Shown here: one piece after another, positions 1 to 10,005 of the stretch | How positions within the stretch are numbered: position 1 is the stretch's first letter | Layout of the letters: the number at the start of each line of letters is the position of its first letter | Assembly (NCBI RefSeq): GCF_964036645.1 | Contig: NZ_OZ038525.1 | Location: 744,001-808,000, forward strand | Direction: 5' to 3' | DNA: 64,000 nucleotides | DNA from: Tenacibaculum sp. 190524A02b | GTDB lineage: Bacteria > Bacteroidota > Bacteroidia > Flavobacteriales > Flavobacteriaceae | Translations under genes and position numbers: made by a program | Notes under the pieces: model-generated | What the model saw: only the letters and a program-made list of their open reading frames with translations | The model's database searches: none | Told to the model about the DNA's origin: nothing

Positions 1-1
1 T

Positions 2-2971
2 ATAACTCAAAACACGGGGTTAACATTTCTTAATCTTCGAAATAATCCTTTTACTAGCATTGATGTTTCTAATAATCCTTTACTAGAAACTATCAATATT
101 CGCGAATGTACAAATGTTACAAGTTTAGATGCATCTACTAATGCCAACCTTAAGTTTTTGTATTTACAAGATGTTGCATTAACCAGTTTAGATATTTCTC
201 AAAACACACTATTAGAAGTAATTGCTTTAGAACGAAATAATCTTTCTAATCTTGACGTATCAAACAATGCTGCTTTAAGACAGTTAAGAGTATCTGATAA
301 TAATTTAAGTCGATTAGATGCTTCGAATAATCCAGCACTTACTCGTATATCTTGTGATAACAATCAGCTAACTTTTTTAGATGTTCAGAATGGAAACAAT
401 ACAGCAATCATTAATACAGATTTTAATGCAACGGGTAATACTTCATTACGTTGTATTAAAGTAGATGACACTGCATGGAGTACAACGAACTGGACAAATG
501 TTGATTCTGGAATTACTTTTTACAATTCAGGAATTTGCCGTTATACAACTATTCCTGATGCTAATTTTGAAGCAGCTCTTGAAAACTTAGGATATGATGA
601 CATTTCAGGTGATGGACAGGTACCTACTCAAAATATTGAAATTGTGACTTCTTTAGATTTAAGAAGTGATGCTATTGCCGATTTAACAGGAATAGAGGAT
701 TTCATCGCATTAGTATCACTTAACCTTAAAAATAACAGTTTAACTTCTATAAACCTTACTAATAATACAGTGTTAGAAACACTTGGAATAAGTGAAAACA
801 ATTTAACGTCTATTGATTTATCTGAAAATATAAATCTAAAGTCTTTAGATATTGGAGCAAATCCAATAACTGCATTAGATGTTTCAAACAATATAGCATT
901 AACTCGATTAGAATGTCCAGTTACTGACATTACAGCTATTGATGTTAGTAAATTAACGAAACTTACTTTTTTAGAGTTATTTCAAACTGACATTACAACT
1001 TTAGATATTAGTAATAATTTAGTTTTAAAAAATCTTATCCTTTACAAAACGAAGTTAACCACATTAGAGGTTTCTTTAAATACAGAATTAACAGAATTAC
1101 GTATTGACAATACAGATATCACTACTATTGATTTATCAACAAATACAAAGCTTATTGAAGTTAGGGTAAACGGTTCTGATATTACTTCAATCGATTTAAC
1201 TAATCAAACAGCTTTAACTCAATTTTACGGACAAACAGGAGTCTTAGAGTATGTCAATATCAGGAATGGGAATAATACCAACATTACTAATTTTGATGTT
1301 CGAAATAATGATGATCTAACATGTGTTACTGTTGATAATGCATCATATAGTACAACAAATTGGACTGATATTGGTACTTCTACTAGTTTTACAGAAGGTA
1401 ACTATTGTAATTATACAGCAATTCCAGATTCAACATTTGAAGCAAAATTGGAATCTTTAGGTTATGATGATATTTCTGGAGACGGACAGGTTCCAACTGC
1501 TTTAATAGAAGTAGTTACAAGCTTAAATGTAAATGACCTTGGAATTAACGAATTAACAGGAATTGAAGATTTTACAGCTTTAGTAACATTAGAAGCTAGA
1601 GGTAATAATTTTACTACTTTAAATGTGAGTAAAAATACGTTATTAGAACATTTATATGTTAACAATAATAACTTGTCATTAATAGATGTAACGAGTAATT
1701 TAGTATTAAGAAATTTAAATATAGGATCTAATAGTATTACTTCACTAGATGTATCTAATAATCCAGATCTTAGAGATCTTTGGGTGCAAGGAAACGGAGG
1801 ATTAACAAGTTTAGATTTGAGTAATAATCTTGAATTAAGAGAGTTATATACCTATAGTTCTGGTGTTTCAACATTAGATCTTAGTTTTCATGTAGAACTT
1901 CGAATACTTTCTGCTTACAGAACTTCAATTACTACAATCGACCTTTCCAATAACACTAAATTAAAAGCATTACGAGTTGATGAAACAAACGTTACAGAGT
2001 TAGATTTAAGTAATAATCCAGATATTGAAACACTACGTGTCAACAATACAGGAATTACAATACTAGATTTAAGCAATCAAACTAATTTAGAAAAGCTATG
2101 GGGACATGACACCAATTTAAGTTACTTAAATGTTAGGAATGGAAACAATACTAACGTGACTACTTTTGAAATAGAAAACAACCCTAATTTAACTTGTGTT
2201 TTAGTTGATAACGCTACTTATAGTACAACAAATTGGACAAATAAAGATACTAATACAAACTTCAATGAAACTACATGTGATTATGTGTTGGTTGATATAA
2301 AAGTTTTTCTTCAAGGAGCTTATATAAATCCAAATTCAGGAGAAGAAAGTTTAATGCGTGATGACTTAAGAATTGCAAGTGGAGTTTACGGTACTACTTC
2401 TCCTTATAGTGATGGAGCTACTATTTCTGATGCTGTTAAGTTAGATGCTGTTGGAGAAAATTCAATGGTAGATTGGGTTTGGGTAGAATTAAGAGAAGCA
2501 AATAATCCAAGTGTTATAATTACAGGAAAATCTGGAGTTCTACAACGTGATGGAGATATTGTAGAACCTACTGATGATAGAAATTCTCCACTTTCTTTTA
2601 AGGTCAGTTCAGGCAATTACTACATCGTAATTAAACATAGAAATCATTTAAGTATTATGACCTCTTCTGTTATAAGCTTATCAAAAATAACTACATCTAT
2701 TGATTTTATTTCAAATGATTCTTCTGTAGCTGGAGGTTCAAATGCAGTGGTAAATATGGGAGATGGAGTTTTTGCCATGATTGCTGGAGATGTTGATGAA
2801 AACGGACAAATACAGAATATAGATACCAATTCAATAATTCAACAACTTGGAGTTTCTGGATACAATAAAGCTGATTTAGATATGAATGGTCAGGTACAAA
2901 ATTCTGACATCAATAACCTTTTAAATCCAAACCTAGGAAAAGGTGAACAACTCATTAATTCAATTGACTAA
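2..2971 (+). CDS. Giant leucine-rich-repeat surface protein, 5' end outside the window
   Basis: The frame is open from base 2, so the N-terminus and any signal peptide lie upstream; at least 989 residues are visible. The protein is built of repeated modules (boundaries near 540, 1407 and 2280). Each opens with an IPDxxFEAxLExLGYDD segment, continues with about ten 21-24-residue LRRs of the LxxLDLSNN type, and closes with an NGNNT...TCVxVDNAxYSTTNW cap. The last 230 residues form a separate domain shared with the protein at 4709-5575. It ends in two EF-hand-like loops (DVDENGQIQNID and DLDMNGQVQNSD), as in dockerins. There is no T9SS sorting domain. By family this should be an extracellular adhesin or binding protein; the ligand is unknown. 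It heads a run of co-directional surface-protein genes. Confidence 0.85.
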   Translation: MTQNTGLTFLNLRNNPFTSIDVSNNPLLETINIRECTNVTSLDASTNANLKFLYLQDVALTSLDISQNTLLEVIALERNNLSNLDVSNNAALRQLRVSDNNLSRLDASNNPALTRISCDNNQLTFLDVQNGNNTAIINTDFNATGNTSLRCIKVDDTAWSTTNWTNVDSGITFYNSGICRYTTIPDANFEAALENLGYDDISGDGQVPTQNIEIVTSLDLRSDAIADLTGIEDFIALVSLNLKNNSLTSINLTNNTVLETLGISENNLTSIDLSENINLKSLDIGANPITALDVSNNIALTRLECPVTDITAIDVSKLTKLTFLELFQTDITTLDISNNLVLKNLILYKTKLTTLEVSLNTELTELRIDNTDITTIDLSTNTKLIEVRVNGSDITSIDLTNQTALTQFYGQTGVLEYVNIRNGNNTNITNFDVRNNDDLTCVTVDNASYSTTNWTDIGTSTSFTEGNYCNYTAIPDSTFEAKLESLGYDDISGDGQVPTALIEVVTSLNVNDLGINELTGIEDFTALVTLEARGNNFTTLNVSKNTLLEHLYVNNNNLSLIDVTSNLVLRNLNIGSNSITSLDVSNNPDLRDLWVQGNGGLTSLDLSNNLELRELYTYSSGVSTLDLSFHVELRILSAYRTSITTIDLSNNTKLKALRVDETNVTELDLSNNPDIETLRVNNTGITILDLSNQTNLEKLWGHDTNLSYLNVRNGNNTNVTTFEIENNPNLTCVLVDNATYSTTNWTNKDTNTNFNETTCDYVLVDIKVFLQGAYINPNSGEESLMRDDLRIASGVYGTTSPYSDGATISDAVKLDAVGENSMVDWVWVELREANNPSVIITGKSGVLQRDGDIVEPTDDRNSPLSFKVSSGNYYIVIKHRNHLSIMTSSVISLSKITTSIDFISNDSSVAGGSNAVVNMGDGVFAMIAGDVDENGQIQNIDTNSIIQQLGVSGYNKADLDMNGQVQNSDINNLLNPNLGKGEQLINSID

Positions 2972-3051
2972 ATAATTAATAGAAAATAAATATTTAACCT
3001 TATAAATACAGAGTTTATAGAAAGCTCTCTAAAAATTTTAATTTGATTAAC

Positions 3052-4701
3052 ATGAAAAAACTAAGTGCTTTTTTATTCTTATTTCTTATTTCTTTAACCT
3101 CTTACTCGCAAGCTCCACAGGGGTTTAATTATCAATCAGTAGTAAGAGATGCTTCAGGGAACGTTTTATCAAGTACATCTATCGGTGTACAATTCAAACT
3201 GCACCAAACAACAGCTAATGGAACAGTGGTATATACCGAAACACACTCACCAACAACAAATGATTATGGAGTTTTTAATTTGATTGTTGGTCAAGGAACT
3301 ACAACTGATGATTTTTCAAGTGTTGATTGGTCTACTGATAATTATTTTATTGAAGTGAGTATTGATGTTGCAGGCGGAACAACTTATGTAAGTATGGGAA
3401 CTACACAATTATTAAGTGTGCCGTATGCAATTCAAGCTAAATATGTAGAAAACGGAGATAATTTAGGAAATCATACTGCTTCAGAAAATTTTAAAACTGA
3501 CGGGCATTGGATTTCTAATGATGGAGATGACGAAGGATTATTAGTAAACTCTGGTGGTAGAGTAACTACTTCAAACAAATTATTCTTAGGAAGTAATATT
3601 AACCTTGATACGCATTGGATTAATGGAGACGGAACTAGTAATAACGGAATTCAATTTGATGCAAGCGGAAATGTAATTACTTCTGCAAAAGTTTCTTTAG
3701 GAGGCAATGTGCAGTTAAATGACAACTGGTTATCTAATGATGGAGACAACGAAGGTATTAAAATATTAGATAATGGTACCATAGAACTAACTGGTAATAT
3801 AAAATTAGCTGATAACTGGATTAATAACGATGGAGGAGACGAAGGTTTACAATTCGATACTAATGGTAATGTAACGTCTTCTGGAACTTTAACTTTAGGA
3901 AACAACGTATTATTGAACGGTAATTGGTTATCTAATGACGGAGGTAACGAAGGATTACAGATTGATAATACTGGAAATTTAACTACTTCAGGAAATTTAA
4001 CTTTAGGAGGAAATTTTCAGCTTAATGGAATATTAACATCACCATCTGAAAACCAAATTTTTGGTACTTATGATAATACAAGTAATCTTTCAAATCTTGA
4101 TAGAAGAAATGTAATTATTGGATATCAAGCGGCAGAAGGTGCTCAATCTGGAGATAGTAATGTTGTTATCGGATACTTTGCAGGGTATAATTTAAACGGA
4201 GACTCTAATGTATTAATTGGGACAGCAGCAGGAGCAGGTGGAACATTTTCTAACCAATTACATATTAGAGATTTAATTTATGGGGAATTTGATAATAGCT
4301 TATTACAAGTAAAAGGAGAGTTAAAAGTTGATGAAAACATTGCAACAGATGGAAATATTATTATTGATGAAGATGGTGATGATCTAAGAGCAGCCGGAGC
4401 AGCTAATAATGTAGAAATCATTTCTGTAATTGTAGATACTGATGGAACACTAAACTCAAATGTTACCAATTCCTCTGGTATTACGGCCTCTTTATCAGGA
4501 AACATATATACCGTAAATTACTCTAATCATTTTTCTAGTGTTCCGGCAATAACAATTACTTGTATTGCATCAACTTCGAAAACTCGAAATGCACAAATTA
4601 CTTCTCTCGCTCAAGGAAAAGTACAATACTTAGTTAGAAGTTCTGGTGGTGATGCTAAAACTGATGCTATAACTGTTTTGCAAATTATTGGAAAAAGATA
4701 A
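3052..4701 (+). CDS. Secreted tail-fibre-like repeat protein
   Basis: The start is the ATG at 3052, followed by a clear signal peptide (MKKLSAFLFLFLISLTSYSQ); a TTG nine bases upstream is less likely. Residues 20-135 form a beta-rich domain (QGFNYQSVVRDASG...) common at the N-terminus of flavobacterial surface proteins. Residues 140-330 hold about six imperfect repeats of 25-30 residues with the pattern W(I/L)(S/N)NDGxxEG followed by GNxxLxxN. A YadA-head-like stretch follows (VVIGYFAGYNLNGDSNVLIG). The C-terminal 90 residues resemble bacteriophage-type fibre ends. No enzyme motif is visible. The role is probably a trimeric fibre or adhesin, by inference. It lies 80 bp after the LRR gene and 7 bp before the next gene, so all three may be co-transcribed. 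Confidence 0.8.
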   Translation: MKKLSAFLFLFLISLTSYSQAPQGFNYQSVVRDASGNVLSSTSIGVQFKLHQTTANGTVVYTETHSPTTNDYGVFNLIVGQGTTTDDFSSVDWSTDNYFIEVSIDVAGGTTYVSMGTTQLLSVPYAIQAKYVENGDNLGNHTASENFKTDGHWISNDGDDEGLLVNSGGRVTTSNKLFLGSNINLDTHWINGDGTSNNGIQFDASGNVITSAKVSLGGNVQLNDNWLSNDGDNEGIKILDNGTIELTGNIKLADNWINNDGGDEGLQFDTNGNVTSSGTLTLGNNVLLNGNWLSNDGGNEGLQIDNTGNLTTSGNLTLGGNFQLNGILTSPSENQIFGTYDNTSNLSNLDRRNVIIGYQAAEGAQSGDSNVVIGYFAGYNLNGDSNVLIGTAAGAGGTFSNQLHIRDLIYGEFDNSLLQVKGELKVDENIATDGNIIIDEDGDDLRAAGAANNVEIISVIVDTDGTLNSNVTNSSGITASLSGNIYTVNYSNHFSSVPAITITCIASTSKTRNAQITSLAQGKVQYLVRSSGGDAKTDAITVLQIIGKR

Positions 4702-4708
4702 TAAGAGT

Positions 4709-5575
4709 ATGAAACAGTTTTTATTTATAATATCATTGCTGATTACTTCTTCTTTGTCTTCTCAAACAATAGAACGAACTGTAATTGGATCAAACGGAAC
4801 AACTTTAAGTACAGCAAACGCTAGTTTAGATTATACAATTGGAGATTTAGTAGTTACAACAAGCTCAAATGGAAGCAATACATTAACTCAAGGTTTTCAG
4901 CAAGAAACTATCGTTTTAAAGATTAAACTTGCTCCTGTAGTTTTTTTACAAGGGCCATTAGCAACTTCAGAAACAACTACAATGGACGATAGTTTAAGAA
5001 GTAACAGTTTACTACCAACAACTAGTCCGTATACAGATGCTATTACTTGTGAAACTTCAGTTTTCAATACAACAGGTAACGATGCTATTATCGATTGGGT
5101 TTGGATAACCTTACGTGATAAAAATGATAGAACTACCATTCTTGCTAGTCAATCTGCATTAGTACAAGCCGATGGAGATATTGTTGATGTTGATGGAGTA
5201 TCCGCTTTAAAATTCAATTTGTCTTCAGATAGTTATTACGTAGCTGTAAATCACAGAAATCATTTAGGAATCATAAGTAATTCAGCAATAGCTTTAAACA
5301 CTAACAGTTCAACATCAGTTAACCTTAGCAATTCTGCCTCTTCTGTTTTTGGAGGAACAAATTCAGTTGTAAATATGAGCAATGGGGTATTCGCAATGAT
5401 TTCTGGAGATGTTGATGAAAATGGACAGATTCAAAACATAGATGCCAATTCTGTAATTAAGGTATTAGGTGATGCTGGGTATCATAAAGCAGATTTGAAT
5501 ATGAATGGACAAATACAAAATTCAGATGTCAATAGCTTTTTAAATCCTAACATAGGAAAAGGAGAACAATTCTAA
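4709..5575 (+). CDS. Secreted protein with dockerin-like C-terminal domain
   Basis: The start is the ATG at 4709, 7 bp after the preceding stop, giving a signal peptide MKQFLFIISLLITSSLSSQ; a TTG at 4688 would overlap the previous gene. A short region (residues 20-70) with SLDYTIGDLVV is typical of flavobacterial proteins that carry C-terminal sorting tails. Residues 75-288 are homologous to the end of the LRR protein, sharing VVFLQG, DWVWxxLR, VNHRNHLGI and GDVDENGQIQNID. The two DxDxNGxxxNxD loops should bind calcium, as in dockerin-type EF-hand repeats. The function is unknown. Its compactness suggests a scaffold-binding or assembly partner, which is inference. Confidence 0.8.
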   Translation: MKQFLFIISLLITSSLSSQTIERTVIGSNGTTLSTANASLDYTIGDLVVTTSSNGSNTLTQGFQQETIVLKIKLAPVVFLQGPLATSETTTMDDSLRSNSLLPTTSPYTDAITCETSVFNTTGNDAIIDWVWITLRDKNDRTTILASQSALVQADGDIVDVDGVSALKFNLSSDSYYVAVNHRNHLGIISNSAIALNTNSSTSVNLSNSASSVFGGTNSVVNMSNGVFAMISGDVDENGQIQNIDANSVIKVLGDAGYHKADLNMNGQIQNSDVNSFLNPNIGKGEQF

Positions 5576-5613
5576 TACCATTTACAAATAGCGAATAATT
5601 TAAAATCAGACGT

Positions 5614-5778
5614 ATGAAGCTAATTAAAACTAAAAGATTTAAAGCTAGGAAAGAGATTAAAAAGTTTGCCTATGTGCCTATTGTTTATCACGGAAATTTT
5701 TTCTGGTTATCACAGGTTAAAATAGAAAAATCATTTAATGGAATGTCAATGAAAATTATCAACATTCAAAGAATTTAA
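5614..5778 (+). CDS. Small hypothetical protein, 54 aa
   Basis: An ATG-initiated 54-codon frame lies in the 218-bp space between two surface-protein genes. The product is very basic (MKLIKTKRFKARKEIKKFAY...) with a hydrophobic aromatic centre (VPIVYHGNFFWLS) and a basic tail. No signal peptide and no family is recognised. Codon use is like its neighbours, and the frame fills the gap and ends 15 bp before the next ATG, which argues for a real gene. It could be a small regulatory or DNA/RNA-binding protein, but nothing shows this directly. Confidence 0.5.
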   Translation: MKLIKTKRFKARKEIKKFAYVPIVYHGNFFWLSQVKIEKSFNGMSMKIINIQRI

Positions 5779-5793
5779 AAAACACTCATAGTA

Positions 5794-8025
5794 ATGATAA
5801 AAAATATACTTTATTTATTTTTAGTTGTTTTTAATACACAACTATTTTCGCAAAACATTAGTTTTTCTTTTGTAAATGCAAGAAATACTAACGATGGAAC
5901 CAATGATTTTTATGAAGCAGATATCTACATAGCTTCTGATAGCGACTTTATAGTTGGTTCTGGACAAATTTACTTTAATTATAATATCGAGGCATTTGGA
6001 GAAAATGTACATACTAACGGTAACATTGAAATGTTACAACCAGACGGTTCTGTTTTAGCAACAAGCTTTTTTGGAGGAACAGTATTAGCCTATACTTCAT
6101 TTATTGTAAATGATAATACTACTTCAAGAGTTTCCACTTCTTTTCAACAATTAGCGAGTAGTGGAACTATAGGAATGCCAGTAATAAGCAGTACTCCAAA
6201 ACATTTATACAGTATTAAAATAAAATATACTGATGTTAGTAAAGATCCAAATGTTTCTTTTGAAACTGGTGGTGTTTTTCTAGATCAATTTTATACTGCT
6301 TGCGGTCCAGCTACTGTTGTAGCTTTAGGAACTGCTGATTGTACTAAATATTCAGGAACTCAAATTACTGGAGATAATTATGATTCATCAGGAGCAGCTT
6401 TACCTACTAATGTAAATTGGACGGGGAGTTCAAGTGCTTTTTGGGGAGTTACTTCAAATTGGACTGATACAGCAATTCCTAATGTTACTAATAATGTAAC
6501 AATTCCTGACGTAACTAATGATCCTATTGTAAACTCAGGTAATTATAGTGTTAATGACTTAACAATAGCTACAGGTGCTGATCTTACTATTGACACGAAT
6601 GGTACTTTAAATGTAAATGGTAACTTAAATAGTAGCGGTACAATTGCATTAGCATCCAATACAAGTAATAGTAGTGTTTTTATTGTAGAAGGAACTACTT
6701 CTGGTCAAGTTACTTTTCAAAAAAATGGATTAATAGCTAACCAATGGAATGTGATTACTGCATCTGTTAGTGGGCAAAGTATAAAAGAGTTTGCAGAAAA
6801 TGTAGCAAATGATATTCGCGTAAACAATTCTGTTTCTCCTAAAAGGTATGCTATTGCTTATTATGATGATAGTAATACAAATGGAGCTAAATGGGTATAT
6901 TATACAGCTGATGATTTAAGTACCAATGCACTTACTTTTGAAGTAGGAAAAGGGTATGCCATTTCTAGAGCAACAGACGGAGGCGTTTCTTTTACAGGTA
7001 GTATAGAAACAAATAATGTAACAGAAACAGTTGCAGAAAACCAATGGAATGCTCTAGGAAACCCTTACACAGCTTACCTGCCAATTAATGAAAATTCTGG
7101 AGCAAATTTTATACAAGATAATTATAGCAAGTTTGATGCTTCTTTTGTAGCAGTGTATAGTTGGGATGCTTCTCAAAATAAATACACACCTAAAACTTTA
7201 GTTGATTCTGAAAGTAAATTAGCACCGGGAGAAGGTTTTTTTATTAAAACTGGTTCTGGCGAAACTAACGTCGTTTTTAATGAAAATCAAAGAGGTGTAG
7301 CTGTTTCTGGAGGAGGATCTATGAGGCTTGAAAGCACAAATGCATCATACCCTAGTATAGAACTTAAAGCTTCTATAAAAGGAACAATGGTTACTACAAA
7401 AATTTTATACACAGAAACTGCTACAAAAGGTTTAGATGCTGGTTATGACATAGGAAATTTTGAGGCAGCAAATTTTGATGTATTTACACAATTAGTAAGT
7501 AATGAAACCAAGCACAATTACACAATTCAATCTTTACCAAATAGTGATTATGACAATATGGTAATACCAGTAGGTTTACTTGCTGAAGATGGTACAGAAG
7601 TTGAGTTTTCAGTTGCTACCAATAAATTACCAACAGAGATTACTATTTATCTAGAAGATAAGGTAAAGAATACATTTACAAATCTTAGTAATACAAACTA
7701 TAATGTTACAATAGAAGAAGAAGCTCATAAAAGAGGAAGATTCTATTTACATACCATTTCTAACACATTAAGTATCGAGGATTCAAGTTTGAATTCTGAA
7801 AACATAGACATTTTCAAGTCGGCAAATAAAGAGATTACAATTACAGGAATTCAATCAAAAGCACACATAAAAGTATATTCAATAATAGGAAGAGAAGTAT
7901 TAGATACTCAAATAGAATCCAATAGCTCTTCAAAAATTACTTTACAAGGCTTTTCTTCTGGTATTTATATTGTAAAACTACAGTCAGAGGATGCAGAAGT
8001 TAGTAAGAAAATAATTATAGAATAG
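5794..8025 (+). CDS. T9SS-secreted protein with cohesin-like N-terminal region
   Basis: The signal peptide is MIKNILYLFLVVFNTQLFSQ. Residues 20-180 are a beta-rich domain (YEADIYIASDSDFIVGSGQIYFNYN... TPKHLYSIKIKY) whose pattern resembles a cohesin-like fold; this assignment is inference. Residues 205-300 hold a segment with WGVTSNWTD and NVTIPD that is common in T9SS cargo. The C-terminal 75 residues are a type A T9SS sorting domain, with VYSIIGREV, the SGIYIVKL motif and a KKIIIE end. The mature protein should therefore be exported by the Por system and attached to or released from the outer membrane. It sits just after two genes encoding dockerin-like domains, which makes an anchoring role attractive. 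Confidence 0.82.
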   Translation: MIKNILYLFLVVFNTQLFSQNISFSFVNARNTNDGTNDFYEADIYIASDSDFIVGSGQIYFNYNIEAFGENVHTNGNIEMLQPDGSVLATSFFGGTVLAYTSFIVNDNTTSRVSTSFQQLASSGTIGMPVISSTPKHLYSIKIKYTDVSKDPNVSFETGGVFLDQFYTACGPATVVALGTADCTKYSGTQITGDNYDSSGAALPTNVNWTGSSSAFWGVTSNWTDTAIPNVTNNVTIPDVTNDPIVNSGNYSVNDLTIATGADLTIDTNGTLNVNGNLNSSGTIALASNTSNSSVFIVEGTTSGQVTFQKNGLIANQWNVITASVSGQSIKEFAENVANDIRVNNSVSPKRYAIAYYDDSNTNGAKWVYYTADDLSTNALTFEVGKGYAISRATDGGVSFTGSIETNNVTETVAENQWNALGNPYTAYLPINENSGANFIQDNYSKFDASFVAVYSWDASQNKYTPKTLVDSESKLAPGEGFFIKTGSGETNVVFNENQRGVAVSGGGSMRLESTNASYPSIELKASIKGTMVTTKILYTETATKGLDAGYDIGNFEAANFDVFTQLVSNETKHNYTIQSLPNSDYDNMVIPVGLLAEDGTEVEFSVATNKLPTEITIYLEDKVKNTFTNLSNTNYNVTIEEEAHKRGRFYLHTISNTLSIEDSSLNSENIDIFKSANKEITITGIQSKAHIKVYSIIGREVLDTQIESNSSSKITLQGFSSGIYIVKLQSEDAEVSKKIIIE

Positions 8026-8035
8026 TAAATAAATT

Positions 8036-8194
8036 ATGAATAAAAATCAACATAAAATAACTCGAAAAGAAGCCATAAATAAAATAGGGAATTATGGTAA
8101 ATATACTGCATTAACAGCTTTAGGTACTTATTTATTGTTAAATCCAAAAAAAGCACAGGCACAAAGTCCTGAAGCACCAGGAGAAGGATTTTAA
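8036..8194 (+). CDS. Small protein, 52 aa, following the T9SS gene
   Basis: The ATG lies 10 bp after the T9SS-protein stop and the frame ends just before an intrinsic terminator, so it is the last gene of the operon. The product starts basic (MNKNQHKITRKEAINKIGNYG), has a hydrophobic stretch KYTALTALGTYLLLNPKKAQA that could be a signal or membrane segment, and ends QSPEAPGEGF. An AQA cleavage site would release only a decapeptide. No function is recognised; similar short proteins accompany surface-protein genes in flavobacteria, from memory only. Confidence 0.6.
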   Translation: MNKNQHKITRKEAINKIGNYGKYTALTALGTYLLLNPKKAQAQSPEAPGEGF

Positions 8195-8211
8195 ACTTTT
8201 AAGGGGATTTT

Positions 8212-8243
8212 AAAGGTCAGTTCAATTATTGGCTGGCCTTTTT
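8212..8243 (+). terminator. Intrinsic terminator of the surface-protein operon
   Basis: A 9-bp stem (AAAGGTCAG / CTGGCCTTT, one G-U pair) with a 12-nt loop runs into a T-rich stretch 18 bp after the 52-aa ORF. Confidence 0.75.
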
Positions 8244-8266
8244 AGATTTTTTACTTTTAAAAAACT

Positions 8267-9913
8267 ATGCGTAAACTATTTTTAATACTGTATTTATTAT
8301 TTGGGAGTTTGGTTTTAAATTCTCAAACAAAAATAGATAGTACGCTTATACAATTAAAAACAAAAGTTGAAAGTGCAAATACAGATTCTTTAAAGGTAGA
8401 AGCTCTGATTAAATTATGCGGTTATCAAAGAAAGAGAGATTACAATAAAGTAATTATATATTGTAATCAAATACATAGAATTCTTAAAAAAGCAACCTAT
8501 GATACTAGGGTGCAACTAGCAAAAACATATGGTCATTCAGGTATTTATAAAAGAAGAAAAGCAGATTATGTTGGTGCTTTAAAAGATTACCATTCTGCTG
8601 AAAAAATTTACATCAGTATGAATGATACCATTCGGCTTTCAAGTATTTATCATAATATAGGTTTCATATACAGAGTTCAAAAAGAATATAATAAATCCAT
8701 TAAGTTATTTAAAAAAGCAATAACAATAAACAAGCATAATAAAAGGCATAAAGCTCTTGGAAATAATTACAGCATGATGTCTATATGCTATAAAAATTTA
8801 CATAAAATTGATACCGCTTTTTATGTTATAAATAAAGCTATAAAGTATTTTGAGTTGGATAATTATGAAGAAGGTAAACAACAGGCTATTTCCAATAGAG
8901 CGTCTTTATATTCTGTTCAAAAGAAATATAATGAAGCACTTTTGGTTTATTTGAATTATTTGGACTATGTAAAAAGTATAAATAAAAAAAGATCCATAAT
9001 TAAAACACTCACAAATATTGCTAATGTTTATTTATTACTTGAAGAATATGATAAAGCCTTAAGTTATGCTAATGATAGTATAGAAATGGCAATTTCAGAA
9101 GATACCAAACAATACCTTCATGATGCTTATACAATTAGGAGCAAAATATACAAAGCTATGAATAAGTATGACCTTGCTTTTAAAGATATTGTAAAGTACA
9201 CTGAAATTAATGTAGAAATAAATAGTATAAAAAAAGCAAGAGAACTAAGAGCGATAGAAGTACTACATATTTATGAAAAACAACGATTAAAAGATAGTTT
9301 GAGTAACGCTCAAGAGAAGAAAGATTTACAAATTAAATCAAGAAACTCACAACTAAAAATACAATTGTATAGTAGTATAGTTTTGATTGTTAGTTTACTA
9401 GTGATTATAGTTTTTTATTTTGGTTATAAATACTATAAAAAACATCACCAAAAAGAGCTTCCAGTTAATACAGAAAAATTAATTACTGATTTTGATATTG
9501 ATAAAGAAAAAACAGAAAAGTTAAGGACAAAAACAATACAACATTTTGAAACTAGGGAAAAATTTACCCCAAAACAGACTAATCCTTCAAAATTAATAAG
9601 TAATTATTCTCTTGAAACGATTCTTCAAGATTTAAAAGAAGAGGCTTTTGTGGGTGATAAAATAGAAAGCCTAAAGAATAATATAAAAAAACTTAATGAA
9701 GATTTTTTAAATAGATTAAAAACGAAACACCCACAGCTTACTAAAACAGATGTTGAGGTTTGCTCTTTTATTAGAATAGGACTTACAAGGAAAGAAATAT
9801 CTATTGTTAGAAAAACAACACTCGAAGCTATAAAGTCAACCCGTTTTCGATTAAAAAAGAAACTTGAATTAAGCAAAGAAGACAAATTAGACAACTATAT
9901 TCAAAATTTGTAG
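8267..9913 (+). CDS. TPR-HTH membrane transcriptional regulator
   Basis: It begins with a signal-type hydrophobic segment (MRKLFLILYLLFGSLVLNSQ). Residues 60-330 are tetratricopeptide repeats (YSAEKIY, ALSYANDSI and similar pairs), followed by a short coiled coil. A transmembrane helix lies near residues 365-387 (YSSIVLIVSLLVIIVFYFGY). The C-terminal region ends in a LuxR/GerE-like helix-turn-helix (LTKTDVEVCSFIRIGLTRKEISI...). This periplasmic-TPR, TM, cytoplasmic-HTH layout is a known Bacteroidota one-component regulator class. It directly follows the surface-protein operon and is a natural candidate to control it, which is inference. Confidence 0.8.
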   Translation: MRKLFLILYLLFGSLVLNSQTKIDSTLIQLKTKVESANTDSLKVEALIKLCGYQRKRDYNKVIIYCNQIHRILKKATYDTRVQLAKTYGHSGIYKRRKADYVGALKDYHSAEKIYISMNDTIRLSSIYHNIGFIYRVQKEYNKSIKLFKKAITINKHNKRHKALGNNYSMMSICYKNLHKIDTAFYVINKAIKYFELDNYEEGKQQAISNRASLYSVQKKYNEALLVYLNYLDYVKSINKKRSIIKTLTNIANVYLLLEEYDKALSYANDSIEMAISEDTKQYLHDAYTIRSKIYKAMNKYDLAFKDIVKYTEINVEINSIKKARELRAIEVLHIYEKQRLKDSLSNAQEKKDLQIKSRNSQLKIQLYSSIVLIVSLLVIIVFYFGYKYYKKHHQKELPVNTEKLITDFDIDKEKTEKLRTKTIQHFETREKFTPKQTNPSKLISNYSLETILQDLKEEAFVGDKIESLKNNIKKLNEDFLNRLKTKHPQLTKTDVEVCSFIRIGLTRKEISIVRKTTLEAIKSTRFRLKKKLELSKEDKLDNYIQNL

Positions 9914-10005
9914 TAAAATAATAAAGTCTAATTTTAATTCTCAGTTTGTAATGAGTTTTGGTAGAGTAGGAGTGATAATAACTAATAATATCTATAAGTT
10001 TCTTG

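Noticed and set aside
9625..9894. Minus-strand reading frame within the TPR-HTH gene
   Set aside because: Low-complexity Ser/Phe-rich product opposite a well-supported coding sequence; a shadow frame.
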